Shown here: one piece after another, positions 36,101 through 44,361 of the stretch
Layout of the letters: the number at the start of each line of letters is the position of its first letter
How positions within the stretch are numbered: position 1 is the first letter of the stretch
Source of the DNA: Pedobacter psychroterrae
GTDB taxonomy: Bacteria; Bacteroidota; Bacteroidia; Sphingobacteriales; Sphingobacteriaceae
DNA length: 64,000 nt
Direction: 5' to 3'
Assembly (NCBI RefSeq): GCF_004331695.1
Contig: NZ_SJSL01000001.1
Span: 1,488,001-1,552,000 of the forward strand
Translations under genes and position numbers: made by a program
Notes under the pieces: model-generated
The model's database searches: none
Told to the model about the DNA's origin: nothing
What the model saw: only the letters and a program-made list of their open reading frames with translations

Positions 36101-36668
36101 CCAGGACTATAATTTCGCTCTGTTTGCTGCTTTTGAGGGTAGCGTTCTTTCTTGTTTTAAGCAAGCTTTTTTCTACTTCGATAATTTGCTCTGCTATCCT
36201 CAGGATCTTATTTTTATACGACTGGCCGGGACCGTTCATTACCCGGAAACCTGCGGCTTCTTGACCCTGTGTTTCGAATATGCTCAATGCTTTGAGCATT
36301 TCCTCAACCTTGGCATGTGCATAAAAATCCAGCGAATCAATTCTAATTATTTGCGCCGGATTATCACTTACCGTATTTTTCAGTTCTTGTATAGAGGGCA
36401 GGATTTTGACAGAGCTTTTAGTGTATGGCGCCAGAAAAAGTTTATTCCCGTCAGATAAGATAAAGCCCCTAACGCCTGTCTCTGAATTAAGCACCTGGGA
36501 CTCGATATCTTTCACCATATTAATTACGTCATAGGTATGCGTCTGCCATTTGGTGTCATTATTTAATTCATTTATACTAAGGTAGGAGGTGATAGCAGAT
36601 ATTAGAACGAAAAGCAGGGAGATTATAAATCCTGTTAATACCTGTTGTTTAAAAGTGAGTTTAAACAT
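33177..36668 (-). CDS. hybrid histidine kinase: CHASE3, GAF, coiled coil, HisKA, HATPase, three receivers
   Basis: The protein has 1163 residues. Two membrane helices (about 9-30 and 185-205) flank a CHASE3-like sensor (ESQVLNSETGVRGFILSDG). A GAF domain spans about 255-395. A Glu/Gln-rich coiled coil (about 400-490) precedes HisKA (NMSHELRTPLNSI) and the ATPase (LLSNAFKFTPEHGG, DSGIGIPKEK, YGGTGLGLSIS). Three receivers follow with acceptor sites VLDIMLPVMDGW, ILDLRLPDISGF and LMDIMMPEMDGYE. The sensor should detect a periplasmic signal. cheR follows after one nucleotide. Confidence 0.95.
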   Translation of the reverse strand: MFKLTFKQQVLTGFIISLLFVLISAITSYLSINELNNDTKWQTHTYDVINMVKDIESQVLNSETGVRGFILSDGNKLFLAPYTKSSVKILPSIQELKNTVSDNPAQIIRIDSLDFYAHAKVEEMLKALSIFETQGQEAAGFRVMNGPGQSYKNKILRIAEQIIEVEKSLLKTRKNATLKSSKQSEIIVLASAFIIFCLILFLFSYIRRTFDQQKETEEKIRESNIQLEHISAENEQKNWLLSGATNVNEAMRGEQEIEDLAVSVITVISNYVQASVGAIYLFDEARKTFRFQGGYAYRKTKNTPNEYHYGEGLVGQAALEKQGKLLTDIPADYIKISSGLGDTNPSAIFLLPVTFKNATLAVIELGLTDQPNPALLLFLNTIAESIGVGLNSAIARIKLRALFEQTQQQAEELESQQEELRTTNEELVYKSDQLMASEEELRVQQEELRETNAELEEKAQLLEEQNILVNQAREAMSLKAEELEISSKYKSEFLANMSHELRTPLNSILILARILKENRPENLNEEQIKYAGVIHNAGTDLLTLINDILDLSKIESGKIDLQIEDIAPSSISTHMQSLFSELAKSKKINFQTILDPKLPASLSTDEARIEQITKNLLSNAFKFTPEHGGVSINIRNAEKNTKFYTEQLQKTSENVIAISVTDSGIGIPKEKQKLIFEAFQQADGSTSRKYGGTGLGLSISKELAYILGGEIQVESEPGEGSSFTLFIPVKNNNVSTDSTIKEPEPIVQKEPKAGLTPEPQSVKSTAKQTLLIIEDDVVFADVLKDYAIEKGFQPILAHRGDTGLEMAISQLPDAIVLDIMLPVMDGWTILKKLKADPKTKHIPVHMMSAGNENDSKAKKEGAIGFLKKPVEKEQLDQAFDLLMGVHEKYNFNKALVIEDQELQSTILTQQLTEKGVEVKQAFTGKAALELLDQYTFDCIILDLRLPDISGFDLLDIIKSKPSLTSIPVIINTAMELDDDKMAHILKYTEAMVLKSNKSNDRLIDEVSLFMNKLKETGLNDSPKPWAVAAKSRGISTIEKALKGKKILITDDDMRNIFALSSALQGYDMNMVIANNGRQALERLADTENIDLILMDIMMPEMDGYEAMRAIRNDKQFNKIPIIALTAKAMKNDREKCIEAGANDYISKPVDVDKLLSMLRVWLS

Positions 36669-36762
36669 ATTTTATGTTATAAATGAGACAGAGACAATAA
36701 ACAATACAATATTAACGATAATATCTTACTAGCAAGTTTTTGTTTAATTTTTTGATACTGTT

Positions 36763-37446
36763 TTAGTAAAGATCCTGGAGGCAATTTGCGAAAGTAGCTC
36801 CTATTGGTATTAGATGGCTGCCGACGCATAGCTGTGTCCTGTCGAATTTAGTGATCTTATTTTTTGCAACGATAAAAGCACGATGGGTCCGGATAAATTT
36901 TTTGGCAGGCAATAACAGCAACATTTCATTGAGCGGGACCCGGGTGCTGAGTAATGTGCTGTTGCTAAGGTTTATCAGGGTATAATTGCCCGAAGCTTCG
37001 ATATACAAAATTTCTTCTACCAGTACTTTGATCTGTTCATAGCCGTCTTTGATGAATATAAAAGTGCTTTCCGGATTTTCATGTCTGTTCCTTAGATTAT
37101 GAAGTTCATGTGCCTTATTGCATGCTTTTAAAAAACGGGGCAAGGAAAAGGGTTTTAAGAGATAATCAATGGCATCCAGTTCAAAGCTTTTGACGGCATG
37201 TTCGGAATATGCCGTAGTAAACACGACCATTGGGGGACTACTGAGACTATTGAGAAAATCAATGCCACTTATATCAGGCATTTTTATGTCCAGGAAGATG
37301 AGGTCTATATTGTTCTCCTGAAGGTAAGTAAGTGCATCAAATGCATTGGTAAATACGGCTTTTAGTTCTATGAAAGGAACTTTGGATGCATGGGATTTCA
37401 CAACATCCAAAGCAATGGGTTCATCATCAATCGCTATTACAGTCAT
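36763..37446 (-). CDS. LytTR-family response regulator
   Basis: The protein has 227 residues. The receiver (1-118) has IAIDDEP and acceptor Asp53 in FLDIKMPDISG. Residues about 128-227 are a LytTR DNA-binding domain (KVLVEEILYIEASGNYTLI, RVPLNEMLLLLPAKKFIRTHRAFIV). It is encoded 9 nt after its partner LytS-type kinase and should bind direct repeats in target promoters. Confidence 0.95.
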   Translation of the reverse strand: MTVIAIDDEPIALDVVKSHASKVPFIELKAVFTNAFDALTYLQENNIDLIFLDIKMPDISGIDFLNSLSSPPMVVFTTAYSEHAVKSFELDAIDYLLKPFSLPRFLKACNKAHELHNLRNRHENPESTFIFIKDGYEQIKVLVEEILYIEASGNYTLINLSNSTLLSTRVPLNEMLLLLPAKKFIRTHRAFIVAKNKITKFDRTQLCVGSHLIPIGATFANCLQDLY

Positions 37447-37455
37447 GCATTAAAT

Positions 37456-38829
37456 TTAATGATTTTCTGTCAACTGAAGGGTTAAGTGAACAAAAAACTC
37501 TTTTGCATTTTCCCTGATGATGAGTTCATGACGGCCGGGATATATGAGCGCAAGCCTTTGCTTCACATTTTGAAGGCCTATGCCGCTTTGTAGTTTTTCC
37601 GGATCATTGTCTTGTTTTAAATGGATGCTATTGTGTACGTCAAAATATAGCGTACTGTTATTTATTTGAAGTGTGATTTTGATGTGAGAGGGGTACAGGA
37701 GGCTTATGCCGTGTTTAAATGCGTTTTCAACAAAAGGTATGAGTAGCATCGGTGTGATCTGCAGGTTGTTTAGCTGCTCTTCTATTTGGATTTCAATAGC
37801 TACCTGGGATGAGGTGGAAGTCCTTAGCTTTTGCAGGTCTATATAGTTGTTCAGATAATCTACATCACGGGACAATGGGATTTTATCTTCTATATTCTCC
37901 TGGAGCATGAAGCGCATCATGTCGCCAAGCTTTTGAATACCTTCTCCTGTTCGTTCTGCTTGCTCCTGAAGTGCTGTTCCGTATAGGGTATTTAGTGCAT
38001 TGAACAGAAAATGGGGATTGATCTGGGATTTTAGAAAGTTGAGATTGGCATCGGACTTACCCAGTTCTGTTTTGAGAGTCTGGATCTCTTCAGCTTTTCT
38101 TCTGTTTCTGAATTTAAATATATTCCAGGCCAAAATATGAACGATTAGTTGTACCGGGGCATTGAATGCGAGAAGTACTTCCGGTATGTTTTGGTTATTA
38201 TTGTTGGAGAAATAAAAAGCGAGTAATATTCCAAGCGGGATAAAGGAGACCGCAGTAAATAATAGTGAAGAGCCCAGATATCTTAAAAAATGACGGCTTT
38301 TGGTTATTAGATGTGGTAAAGCTGCATACATCAGGTACAAATAGAGAAATATAGATATCGGAGCAATAAAAGTAAAAAAGGCCTTTGATATGTTGATGGA
38401 GTTTGATAATACCAAGCATGCATGTATAAAAATGGAGCATGCAAATAGCAAGGTAGCTTCTGCATAAATCTGATTTTTAGGATTTTCTTTCTTGGCCCTG
38501 AAGTAGATGATTAGAATTTTTATTGCCAGAAGTGCTGTAAAGTAGGCATTAATGATTTCTATGACGAAGCAGATGTTTATAAGTATATATACAAATATTA
38601 CAGCAATGGATACTTCTTTGTCTGACTTTTTAAATTCCTGATCCACATACAAAACGAGTAACAGATAGCAAATGCATGTTACCATATAGTTAAATAACAG
38701 AGATATCCATGTTTGTCCCATGTATTGGGCGTTTATTGTCATTTCAGTAATAGAAAACAATAATGCAGCAGTGATGCACCCTGTGGCTGCCCAGAGTTCG
38801 ATTTTTGTAGATTCGTTTAGTTTTAGCAT
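37456..38829 (-). CDS. LytS-type membrane histidine kinase (His_kinase family)
   Basis: The protein has 457 residues from the ATG at 38829; an in-frame TTG at 38874 would add 15. The N-terminal half holds about eight membrane helices with no extracellular domain. The phospho-acceptor region is LKSQINPHFLFNALNTLYG and the ATPase has IPFVENAFKHGI and GIGLQNVKQRL. This is the YehU/LytS class paired with LytTR regulators, here the gene 9 nt downstream. It starts the minus-strand signalling cluster. Confidence 0.93.
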   Translation of the reverse strand: MLKLNESTKIELWAATGCITAALLFSITEMTINAQYMGQTWISLLFNYMVTCICYLLLVLYVDQEFKKSDKEVSIAVIFVYILINICFVIEIINAYFTALLAIKILIIYFRAKKENPKNQIYAEATLLFACSIFIHACLVLSNSINISKAFFTFIAPISIFLYLYLMYAALPHLITKSRHFLRYLGSSLLFTAVSFIPLGILLAFYFSNNNNQNIPEVLLAFNAPVQLIVHILAWNIFKFRNRRKAEEIQTLKTELGKSDANLNFLKSQINPHFLFNALNTLYGTALQEQAERTGEGIQKLGDMMRFMLQENIEDKIPLSRDVDYLNNYIDLQKLRTSTSSQVAIEIQIEEQLNNLQITPMLLIPFVENAFKHGISLLYPSHIKITLQINNSTLYFDVHNSIHLKQDNDPEKLQSGIGLQNVKQRLALIYPGRHELIIRENAKEFFVHLTLQLTENH

Positions 38830-39033
38830 TTGCCTTAATCGTTCGTGTTTAAATTTATTTAGGCAATAGTACAAACTGTTGTGCCGTCAAATCTTAAAAT
38901 GTGACGAAACTATAGAAAAATGTGATGAACGGTGGAAGGACAGGGTTCTATCCGTCCTTTATCTGTGTACGCCTTGCCGACGGATGGGCAACCAACAACC
39001 AACGGGCCAGCGACGGCTCACAGACGGGTTTGT

Positions 39034-39088
39034 CCGAACCTGAGCCGAACCTGAGCCGAACCTGGCCCGAACGTCAGCCGAAGCTGAA
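39034..39088. repeat. five-copy 11-bp tandem repeat
   Basis: In-phase units are CCGAACCTGAG, CCGAACCTGAG, CCGAACCTGGC, CCGAACGTCAG and CCGAAGCTGAA. Weaker 11-nt phasing seems to extend to about 38979 and 39187, with T-poor units such as GACGGCTCACA and TCAAACGCAGA. It fills the divergent spacer (38830-39226) between the LytS kinase and the ArsC-family gene, which otherwise holds no gene. Confidence 0.85.
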
Positions 39089-39214
39089 AAGGTGTCAGAT
39101 CAAACGAAGATCGAGTGAGAAAGCTGACAAGGCAAATCGAAATATCATATCAGCACAAATCAAAATCAAACGCAGACAAATTGAGCACTATACAGCAGAT
39201 TTATTATTTTTTTC

Positions 39215-39222
39215 TAAGTTTG
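39215..39222 (+). promoter_or_regulatory. promoter -7 element of the ArsC-family gene
   Basis: TAAGTTTG ends 4 nt before the ATG at 39227, predicting an essentially leaderless mRNA. Confidence 0.6.
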
Positions 39223-39226
39223 CTGC

Positions 39227-39583
39227 ATGATCGTATATGGGATACCAAATTGTAATACCGTAAAGAAGGCTATGACCTGGCTGAGTGAAAACGGGTTTAA
39301 AGCAGAATTTCATGATTTTAAAAAGAAAGGCATCACCCCAGAGAAATTAAATGAATGGTGTGAGTTTTTTGGATGGGAGAAGGTACTGAATAAGCAAGGG
39401 ACAACCTGGAAAAAGCTAGATCTGAAGGAACAGAAAGCAGTTGTCAATAAAGAAAGTGCGATATACGTGCTGTTAAATCATACCAGTGCCATTAAGCGCC
39501 CTGTAGTTGAAGTAAGTGGTAAAGCAGTGCTGATCGGATTTACTGAAACCGCCTACAGCGAACTTAAGTCGCATCTTTTATAA
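39227..39583 (+). CDS. ArsC/Spx-family thioredoxin-fold reductase
   Basis: The protein has 118 residues. YGIPNCNTVKKAMTWL is the ArsC/YffB active loop with one cysteine (Cys9) and no CXXC. LNKQGTTWKKLDL and IKRPVVEVSGKAVLIGF are conserved family segments. It probably uses glutathione or another thiol to reduce an unknown substrate. No arsenic genes are nearby, so an arsenate role is not supported. Confidence 0.9.
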   Translation: MIVYGIPNCNTVKKAMTWLSENGFKAEFHDFKKKGITPEKLNEWCEFFGWEKVLNKQGTTWKKLDLKEQKAVVNKESAIYVLLNHTSAIKRPVVEVSGKAVLIGFTETAYSELKSHLL

Positions 39584-39634
39584 CCTTTTGCTGTTAAAGT
39601 TTGTTAAATACTCATCCGCAGTTTAAAACTGCTT

Positions 39635-39642
39635 TACATTTG
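39635..39642 (+). promoter_or_regulatory. promoter -7 element of the carboxypeptidase-like-domain gene
   Basis: TACATTTG ends 4 nt before the ATG at 39647, again predicting a nearly leaderless mRNA. Confidence 0.6.
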
Positions 39643-39646
39643 GGCT

Positions 39647-40390
39647 ATGGCTAACAAATTACTGATTTTTACATTGCTTGTTTTACCCATAGAACTTTGG
39701 GCCCAGGGTTTTATCAGTGGTAAGTTATATGATTTTGAAAATCGGAAAATGCCATTGCAAAGCGTGTTGGTAAAGAATTTGACAAGTGACAAACTTACTT
39801 ATACCAAGGCTTCAGGCGAGTTTAAGCTGGCGGCCAAGACTGGAGACCTGCTGGAATTTTCTTTGAGCGGCTATCATATCGATACACTTTATTTGATTAA
39901 TCTCTCGCACAAGGTGATCTATCTTCCTGTGAATGCTACAGATCTAAAAGAGGTAAACATTGTGGGGGCAAAAGTTAATCCGGGTTTTTACACTCCTGAT
40001 AAGGATGTTAAAGAATTTAGGCGGGTTCAGACGGATGGATTGAGAGGTAAGGGTAATAATGACAGGGCAGGGGGCTTGAAGTTTAACCTGGGATATGGAA
40101 AATACCGGAAACAGCAGGAAAAAATTGAACTCCTGGAACAAAAAGACAAGTACGAAGCGGAGATTAATCGCATATTTACGGAAGCTTTTGTTTCAGATCG
40201 GACTAAGCTTAAAGGCCAGGAACTTAAAGATTTTATGTCCTTATATAGGCCAGACGTGGCTCTGGTAGATACTGATGAGCCGTTTGATTACTCAAGTTAC
40301 ACGGTTAGGGCTTATAGTAAATGGGTGAAATTGTCGTCGGTTGAAAAAAGTGTACCAGCTATGCCTAAATTGAAACGGAATAATAAATAA
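39647..40390 (+). CDS. exported protein with carboxypeptidase-like regulatory domain, function unknown
   Basis: The protein has 247 residues. A signal peptide (1-19) ends LWAQ. Residues about 20-105 resemble a CarboxypepD_reg-like beta sandwich ([50 protein letters not shown]), the module that usually opens SusC-type proteins. Residues about 105-247 are charged and helical ([19 protein letters not shown]) with no known domain. No barrel follows, so this is a stand-alone periplasmic protein. Function not recognised. Confidence 0.75.
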   Translation: MANKLLIFTLLVLPIELWAQGFISGKLYDFENRKMPLQSVLVKNLTSDKLTYTKASGEFKLAAKTGDLLEFSLSGYHIDTLYLINLSHKVIYLPVNATDLKEVNIVGAKVNPGFYTPDKDVKEFRRVQTDGLRGKGNNDRAGGLKFNLGYGKYRKQQEKIELLEQKDKYEAEINRIFTEAFVSDRTKLKGQELKDFMSLYRPDVALVDTDEPFDYSSYTVRAYSKWVKLSSVEKSVPAMPKLKRNNK

Positions 40391-40424
40391 AGAATTTATT
40401 ATATGCTGAGTACAATGGTTTTTA

Positions 40425-40432
40425 TAACTTTA
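40425..40432 (+). promoter_or_regulatory. possible M1 peptidase promoter -7 element
   Basis: TAACTTTA, one mismatch from TAnnTTTG, lies 30 nt before the ATG at 40462. Confidence 0.35.
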
Positions 40433-40461
40433 TCTTCAAATTTTTTAATCAGCAATATTAT

Positions 40462-42426
40462 ATGTTTAATAAACCAGCCTTAGTACTGTTATTATTGTGC
40501 GCATTCAGTCTGTCCGGCTATGGACAGCAATCGGGGCAGATTGTCGGTAATTATGATCCCCATGCAGCATTTAGCCCTTTGTTTTATACTCAGAATGGTA
40601 ATGAATATCGCTCTGCAAATGGTTATCCTGGTCCCAGGTACTGGCAGAATAGAGTCGACTATACCATTTCAAGTAATTTGGATGAGGCAAATAATAAGGT
40701 AACAGGCAGTGTAACGATAACTTATAAAAATAATAGTCCGGATAAACTTCCTTATTTATGGCTTCAGCTGGACCAGAATTTATTTGCGCCAGAGTCAAGA
40801 GGTAATGCCCTGATTGCTGCTGGCAGCCGATATGGGGCAAGGGGGGAAAAGTTGGAGGGTGGTTATAAGATTGAAGGCTTGTCTGTATCACAAAAGGCAA
40901 AACCTGTAAAGTTTACTTCTTTAATAGAAGATACCAGGATGCAGATCCGTCTGGATCAGCCAATGGCAGCAGGAGGGGATATCGTAACGATTAAAATGAA
41001 TTTTTCATTCATTATCCCGATCAATGGTTCAGACCGCATGGGGCACCTGACTACAAAAAACGGAGAGATATTTTCCATCGCCCAATGGTTTCCAAGGATG
41101 TGTGTTTATGATGATGTATTGGGCTGGAATACTTTACCTTATTGGGGTGCAGGTGAGTTCTATTGTGAATTTGGCGATATAGATTTTAATGTAACAGCGC
41201 CAGCTAGTCACATCGTAATGGGTTCGGGAGAGTTGTTGAATCCCCAGGAGGTATTTACGGTAGAGCAGCTGTCGCGATGGAATGCTGCAAAATCAAGTGA
41301 TAAAATTGTAACAGTGCGTTCAGAAGCGGAGGTAAATGATCCAAAATCACGTCCGGCTAAGGATAAGCTTACCTGGAAATTCAAGATAAAGAATGCCCGT
41401 GATGCTGCATGGGGATCGTCAAAAGCATTTGTTTTGGATGCTGTCCGCATTAATCTGCCAAGTGGTAAGAAGTCGCTGGCTGTAGCGGTACATCCTGTAG
41501 AAAGTAATGGAAAAGACGGGTATGGCAGAGCTGCGGAATATATAAAGGCTTCGATAGAACATTATTCAAGTAAATGGTTTGAGTATCCTTATCCGATGGC
41601 TGTAAATGTGGCCAGTAATGTAGGAGGGATGGAATATCCTGGGATTGTTTTTTGTGGCTGGAATGCGAAGGGCGAAAGTGCCTGGGGAGTGATAGACCAT
41701 GAATTTGGGCATACCTGGTTTCCTATGATCGTAGGAAATAATGAGCGCAAGTATGGGTGGATGGATGAAGGGTTTAATACTTTTATCAACGGTCTGTCTA
41801 GTGCTGCCTTCAATAATGGGGAGTATAAAGCTGACGCTGAAGATATGCATGAGATTGGTAGGAATCTGCAAAATCCGGCGATAGAATATATTATGCTAAG
41901 TCCCGATGCGATGAGGGAGCGAAACATAGGCGTAAATCTGTATAGCAAGCCGGGATGGGGCCTTGATATTTTAAGAAACGAGATACTGGGTGCTGATCGT
42001 TTTGATTATGCTTTTAGAAATTACATTGAGCAATGGGCATTTAAGCATCCTACTCCACATGATTTTTTTCGCTCGATGGAAAATGGAGCAGGAGAAGACC
42101 TGTCCTGGTTTTGGAGAGGCTGGTTTATGGAAAACTGGAAGATGGACCAGGCGATTAATTCTGTAACTGAAACCAAAGCCGGTTCTGCGGTAAACGGATA
42201 TAATATAGTAGTGGCAAATTTGGAGCAAATGCCCATGCCGATCATTTTGGGGATCAAGACTAAAAGCGGTAAGACTGATATAGTAAAGGTACCTGTAGAT
42301 GTGTGGATGAGGAATAAAGTATGGACAGTTCACTACCCAACTACGGAAGAGGTAATTTCAGTAGTGCTGGATCCGAATCATGTGCTGCCGGATATAAATG
42401 ATTCGAATAATACCTGGAAGAAATAG
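40462..42426 (+). CDS. M1-family zinc metallopeptidase, secreted
   Basis: The protein has 654 residues. Residues 1-21 are a signal ending YGQ. A beta-rich N-terminal domain (about 45-290) precedes the gluzincin domain. His413-Glu414-Phe-Gly-His417 (HEFGH) with Glu436 gives the exact HEXXH-18-E spacing. [10 protein letters not shown] matches the M1 GXMEN exopeptidase loop but with Tyr in place of Asn (GMEYP), a common Bacteroidota variant. It should trim peptides in the periplasm. Its stop lies directly against that of the DUF2027 gene on the other strand. Confidence 0.93.
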   Translation: MFNKPALVLLLLCAFSLSGYGQQSGQIVGNYDPHAAFSPLFYTQNGNEYRSANGYPGPRYWQNRVDYTISSNLDEANNKVTGSVTITYKNNSPDKLPYLWLQLDQNLFAPESRGNALIAAGSRYGARGEKLEGGYKIEGLSVSQKAKPVKFTSLIEDTRMQIRLDQPMAAGGDIVTIKMNFSFIIPINGSDRMGHLTTKNGEIFSIAQWFPRMCVYDDVLGWNTLPYWGAGEFYCEFGDIDFNVTAPASHIVMGSGELLNPQEVFTVEQLSRWNAAKSSDKIVTVRSEAEVNDPKSRPAKDKLTWKFKIKNARDAAWGSSKAFVLDAVRINLPSGKKSLAVAVHPVESNGKDGYGRAAEYIKASIEHYSSKWFEYPYPMAVNVASNVGGMEYPGIVFCGWNAKGESAWGVIDHEFGHTWFPMIVGNNERKYGWMDEGFNTFINGLSSAAFNNGEYKADAEDMHEIGRNLQNPAIEYIMLSPDAMRERNIGVNLYSKPGWGLDILRNEILGADRFDYAFRNYIEQWAFKHPTPHDFFRSMENGAGEDLSWFWRGWFMENWKMDQAINSVTETKAGSAVNGYNIVVANLEQMPMPIILGIKTKSGKTDIVKVPVDVWMRNKVWTVHYPTTEEVISVVLDPNHVLPDINDSNNTWKK

Positions 42427-43068
42427 TTAAGCGCCTCTGAAGAAGCTCTGCTTTAGTTTTTCGGCATCAATGATAGGTTCAGGGTCATCCAGACGGATGA
42501 GCCATCCATTTTGTTTTAAGACGGGGATTTCTTCTTTGGCAACCGAAAGGTCTTTGCCTTTAATGTACCTGTTAATAGCGACTGGAGCTTTTTGGACGGT
42601 ATTTGCAGGACTGTGAAACAATATTTCGAGATTGAATTTTGGCCAGACCTGTATGTCTCCGAGTTGATCCGAATAGATTTTCTTAGTTGACTGAGCAGGG
42701 ATTATATTTGCGAATTCTCCTTTAAAAGTCCCGTTTTTTTCAGTGGTGAGGCTGAGGAGCAATTGAAAGGATGTTTCATTTATTATATGAAAATGAGCAA
42801 CATAAGCAATGTGCTGATCTGTTGCAATACCCAGGAACACACCGTCATGGATGAATTTCATTTGAGGAGCAGGAACTGCAGGTCTGTTTGACACGATTTC
42901 ATTGTCAGGGATCTCACCATGGACGAGGGTCACTTTGGAAGCAAGAACAGGAATTTCAAAATCATTGCTGTCGGTAACCCCAATGGTTTCTTTATCGATA
43001 ATCCTGGTAATGTATCCCTCTAAGTTTTCATCTACAAAACGGACAAAGTCTCCTAATTTAAAATTCAT
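42427..43068 (-). CDS. DUF2027-like protein lacking an Smr domain
   Basis: The protein has 213 residues. Residues 1-50 ([39 protein letters not shown]) look like the SH3-like start of DUF2027 proteins. Residues about 70-165 form a beta-rich middle ([19 protein letters not shown]). Family members usually continue with a C-terminal Smr nuclease-like domain of about 80 residues; here the protein ends after [11 protein letters not shown] and no Smr motif is seen. It may be a naturally short form. Function unknown; cytoplasmic. Confidence 0.7.
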   Translation of the reverse strand: MNFKLGDFVRFVDENLEGYITRIIDKETIGVTDSNDFEIPVLASKVTLVHGEIPDNEIVSNRPAVPAPQMKFIHDGVFLGIATDQHIAYVAHFHIINETSFQLLLSLTTEKNGTFKGEFANIIPAQSTKKIYSDQLGDIQVWPKFNLEILFHSPANTVQKAPVAINRYIKGKDLSVAKEEIPVLKQNGWLIRLDDPEPIIDAEKLKQSFFRGA

Positions 43069-43103
43069 ATGCTGGATTTTTTTTAACGCATGTCAAATTT
43101 AGT

Positions 43104-43111
43104 TATTTTTA
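43104..43111 (+). promoter_or_regulatory. promoter -7 element of the VF530 gene (TATTTTTA variant)
   Basis: TATTTTTA, the same variant as before accA, ends 4 nt before the ATG at 43116. Confidence 0.45.
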
Positions 43112-43115
43112 CGGC

Positions 43116-43337
43116 ATGGCGGCAGAGGAGCAAAAAAACAATCCATTACATGGTAAAACTCTTGAATTTATATTAAAGCAGTTGGTATGGCATTATGGAT
43201 GGGAGGAGTTGGGCATGTTGGTTAAGATAGCGTGTTTTAACAACAACCCGACGATGAATTCAAGTTTGAAGTTTTTGAGGAAGACAGATTGGGCACGGAA
43301 AAAGGTGGAAAAGCTGTATTTAGACACTTTTCATTAA
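43116..43337 (+). CDS. VF530-family small DNA-binding protein
   Basis: The protein has 73 residues. [25 protein letters not shown] and [22 protein letters not shown] read as the VF530 (DUF2132) fold, a small all-helical domain named after a Vibrio protein and annotated as DNA-binding. C-terminal [14 protein letters not shown] is basic. It stands between the DUF2027 gene and the ribosomal rpsL promoter as a single gene. Confidence 0.85.
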   Translation: MAAEEQKNNPLHGKTLEFILKQLVWHYGWEELGMLVKIACFNNNPTMNSSLKFLRKTDWARKKVEKLYLDTFH

Positions 43338-43386
43338 GGTGCTATTTATTTTATGTTAACCCCTTGATTTATAAATTGTATTGTCT

Positions 43387-43394
43387 TACCTTTG
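43387..43394 (+). promoter_or_regulatory. rpsL operon promoter (-33 TTG, -7 TACCTTTG)
   Basis: TACCTTTG has a TTG at 43364-43366, 20 nt upstream. The predicted start is near 43398, so the RNA would begin TCCCTTA and fold a small CCCT/AGGG hairpin (43399-43411). Confidence 0.75.
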
Positions 43395-43450
43395 CAGTCC
43401 CTTATTGAGGGGTAAAGTTTTAAATATAAATAAGAAACAAAAAAGAAACA

Positions 43451-43864
43451 ATGCCAACCATTCAACAATTAGTTAGAAAAGGTAGAGTAGCACTGGAGTT
43501 CAAGAGTAAGTCTCCGGCGTTGGACAGCTGTCCACAGCGAAGAGGTGTATGTACACGTGTATATACTACTACCCCTAAAAAACCAAACTCAGCAATGCGT
43601 AAAGTAGCGCGTGTACGTTTAACCAATGGTAAAGAGGTTAATGCTTACATCCCTGGAGAAGGTCACAACCTGCAGGAGCACTCGATCGTATTGATCCGTG
43701 GTGGTCGTGTTAAAGATTTGCCAGGTGTACGTTATCACATCATCCGTGGAGCATTAGATACTTCAGGAGTAGCTGGTCGTAACCAACGTCGTTCGAAATA
43801 TGGTACTAAACGTCCTAAACCAGGACAAGTAGCTGCGGCACCAACAAAAGGTAAAAAGAAATAA
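43451..43864 (+). CDS. rpsL: 30S ribosomal protein S12
   Basis: The protein has 137 residues. It sits at the decoding centre. [18 protein letters not shown] and [16 protein letters not shown] carry lysines at the two classical streptomycin-sensitivity positions, so the wild-type (sensitive) residues are present. First gene of the str operon with a leader of about 50 nt that lacks a Shine-Dalgarno sequence. Confidence 0.99.
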   Translation: MPTIQQLVRKGRVALEFKSKSPALDSCPQRRGVCTRVYTTTPKKPNSAMRKVARVRLTNGKEVNAYIPGEGHNLQEHSIVLIRGGRVKDLPGVRYHIIRGALDTSGVAGRNQRRSKYGTKRPKPGQVAAAPTKGKKK

Positions 43865-43866
43865 TT

Positions 43867-43872
43867 AGGAGG
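43867..43872 (+). promoter_or_regulatory. Shine-Dalgarno site of rpsG
   Basis: AGGAGG with an 8-nt spacer to the rpsG ATG at 43881. Unusual here, because most genes in the window lack such a site. Confidence 0.75.
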
Positions 43873-43880
43873 AAAGAAAA

Positions 43881-44348
43881 ATGAGAAAGTCAAAACCAAA
43901 AAAGAGAATTATCCTTCCTGATCCAAAATTTAACGATGTTCAGGTGACAAGGTTTGTAAACAATATGATGTATGATGGAAAAAAATCTATTGCATATGAT
44001 ATTTTTTATGATGCAGTTGAATTAGCTGAGAAGAAAGCAGGCGAAAGCGGCCTGGAAGTATGGAAACGTGCTTTGGCTAATGTAATGCCTGCTGTAGAAG
44101 TAAAGTCACGCCGTGTAGGTGGTGCAAACTTCCAGGTTCCTACAGAAGTTAGACCTGACCGTAAGATTGCTTTAGGCATGAAATGGTTAATTTCTTATGC
44201 ACGCAGACGTGGAGAGAAAACGATGAAAGAAAAATTAGCAGGTGAAATTGTTTCAGCAGCTAAGGGTGAAGGTGCAGCAGTCAAGAAAAAAGAAGATACG
44301 CATAAAATGGCAGAAGCTAACAAAGCATTCTCTCATTTCCGTTTTTAA
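43881..44348 (+). CDS. rpsG: 30S ribosomal protein S7
   Basis: The protein has 155 residues. It organises the 3' major domain of 16S r[22 protein letters not shown] and [19 protein letters not shown] are typical. It has one of the few consensus Shine-Dalgarno sites in the window. Second gene of the str operon, 16 nt after rpsL. Confidence 0.99.
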   Translation: MRKSKPKKRIILPDPKFNDVQVTRFVNNMMYDGKKSIAYDIFYDAVELAEKKAGESGLEVWKRALANVMPAVEVKSRRVGGANFQVPTEVRPDRKIALGMKWLISYARRRGEKTMKEKLAGEIVSAAKGEGAAVKKKEDTHKMAEANKAFSHFRF

Positions 44349-44361
44349 TTGAAGCAATAAG

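Noticed and set aside
39034-39088. Possible CRISPR array
   Set aside because: The repeats are contiguous 11-mers without spacers and there are no cas genes.
38922-39230. A 102-codon open frame in the kinase-ArsC spacer
   Set aside because: It is made by the 11-bp repeats and T-poor sequence, has low-complexity content with no domain and overlaps the ArsC promoter.
39227-39583. Arsenate reductase of an arsenic resistance operon
   Set aside because: Only a family resemblance with one cysteine; no arsenic regulator or pump nearby.
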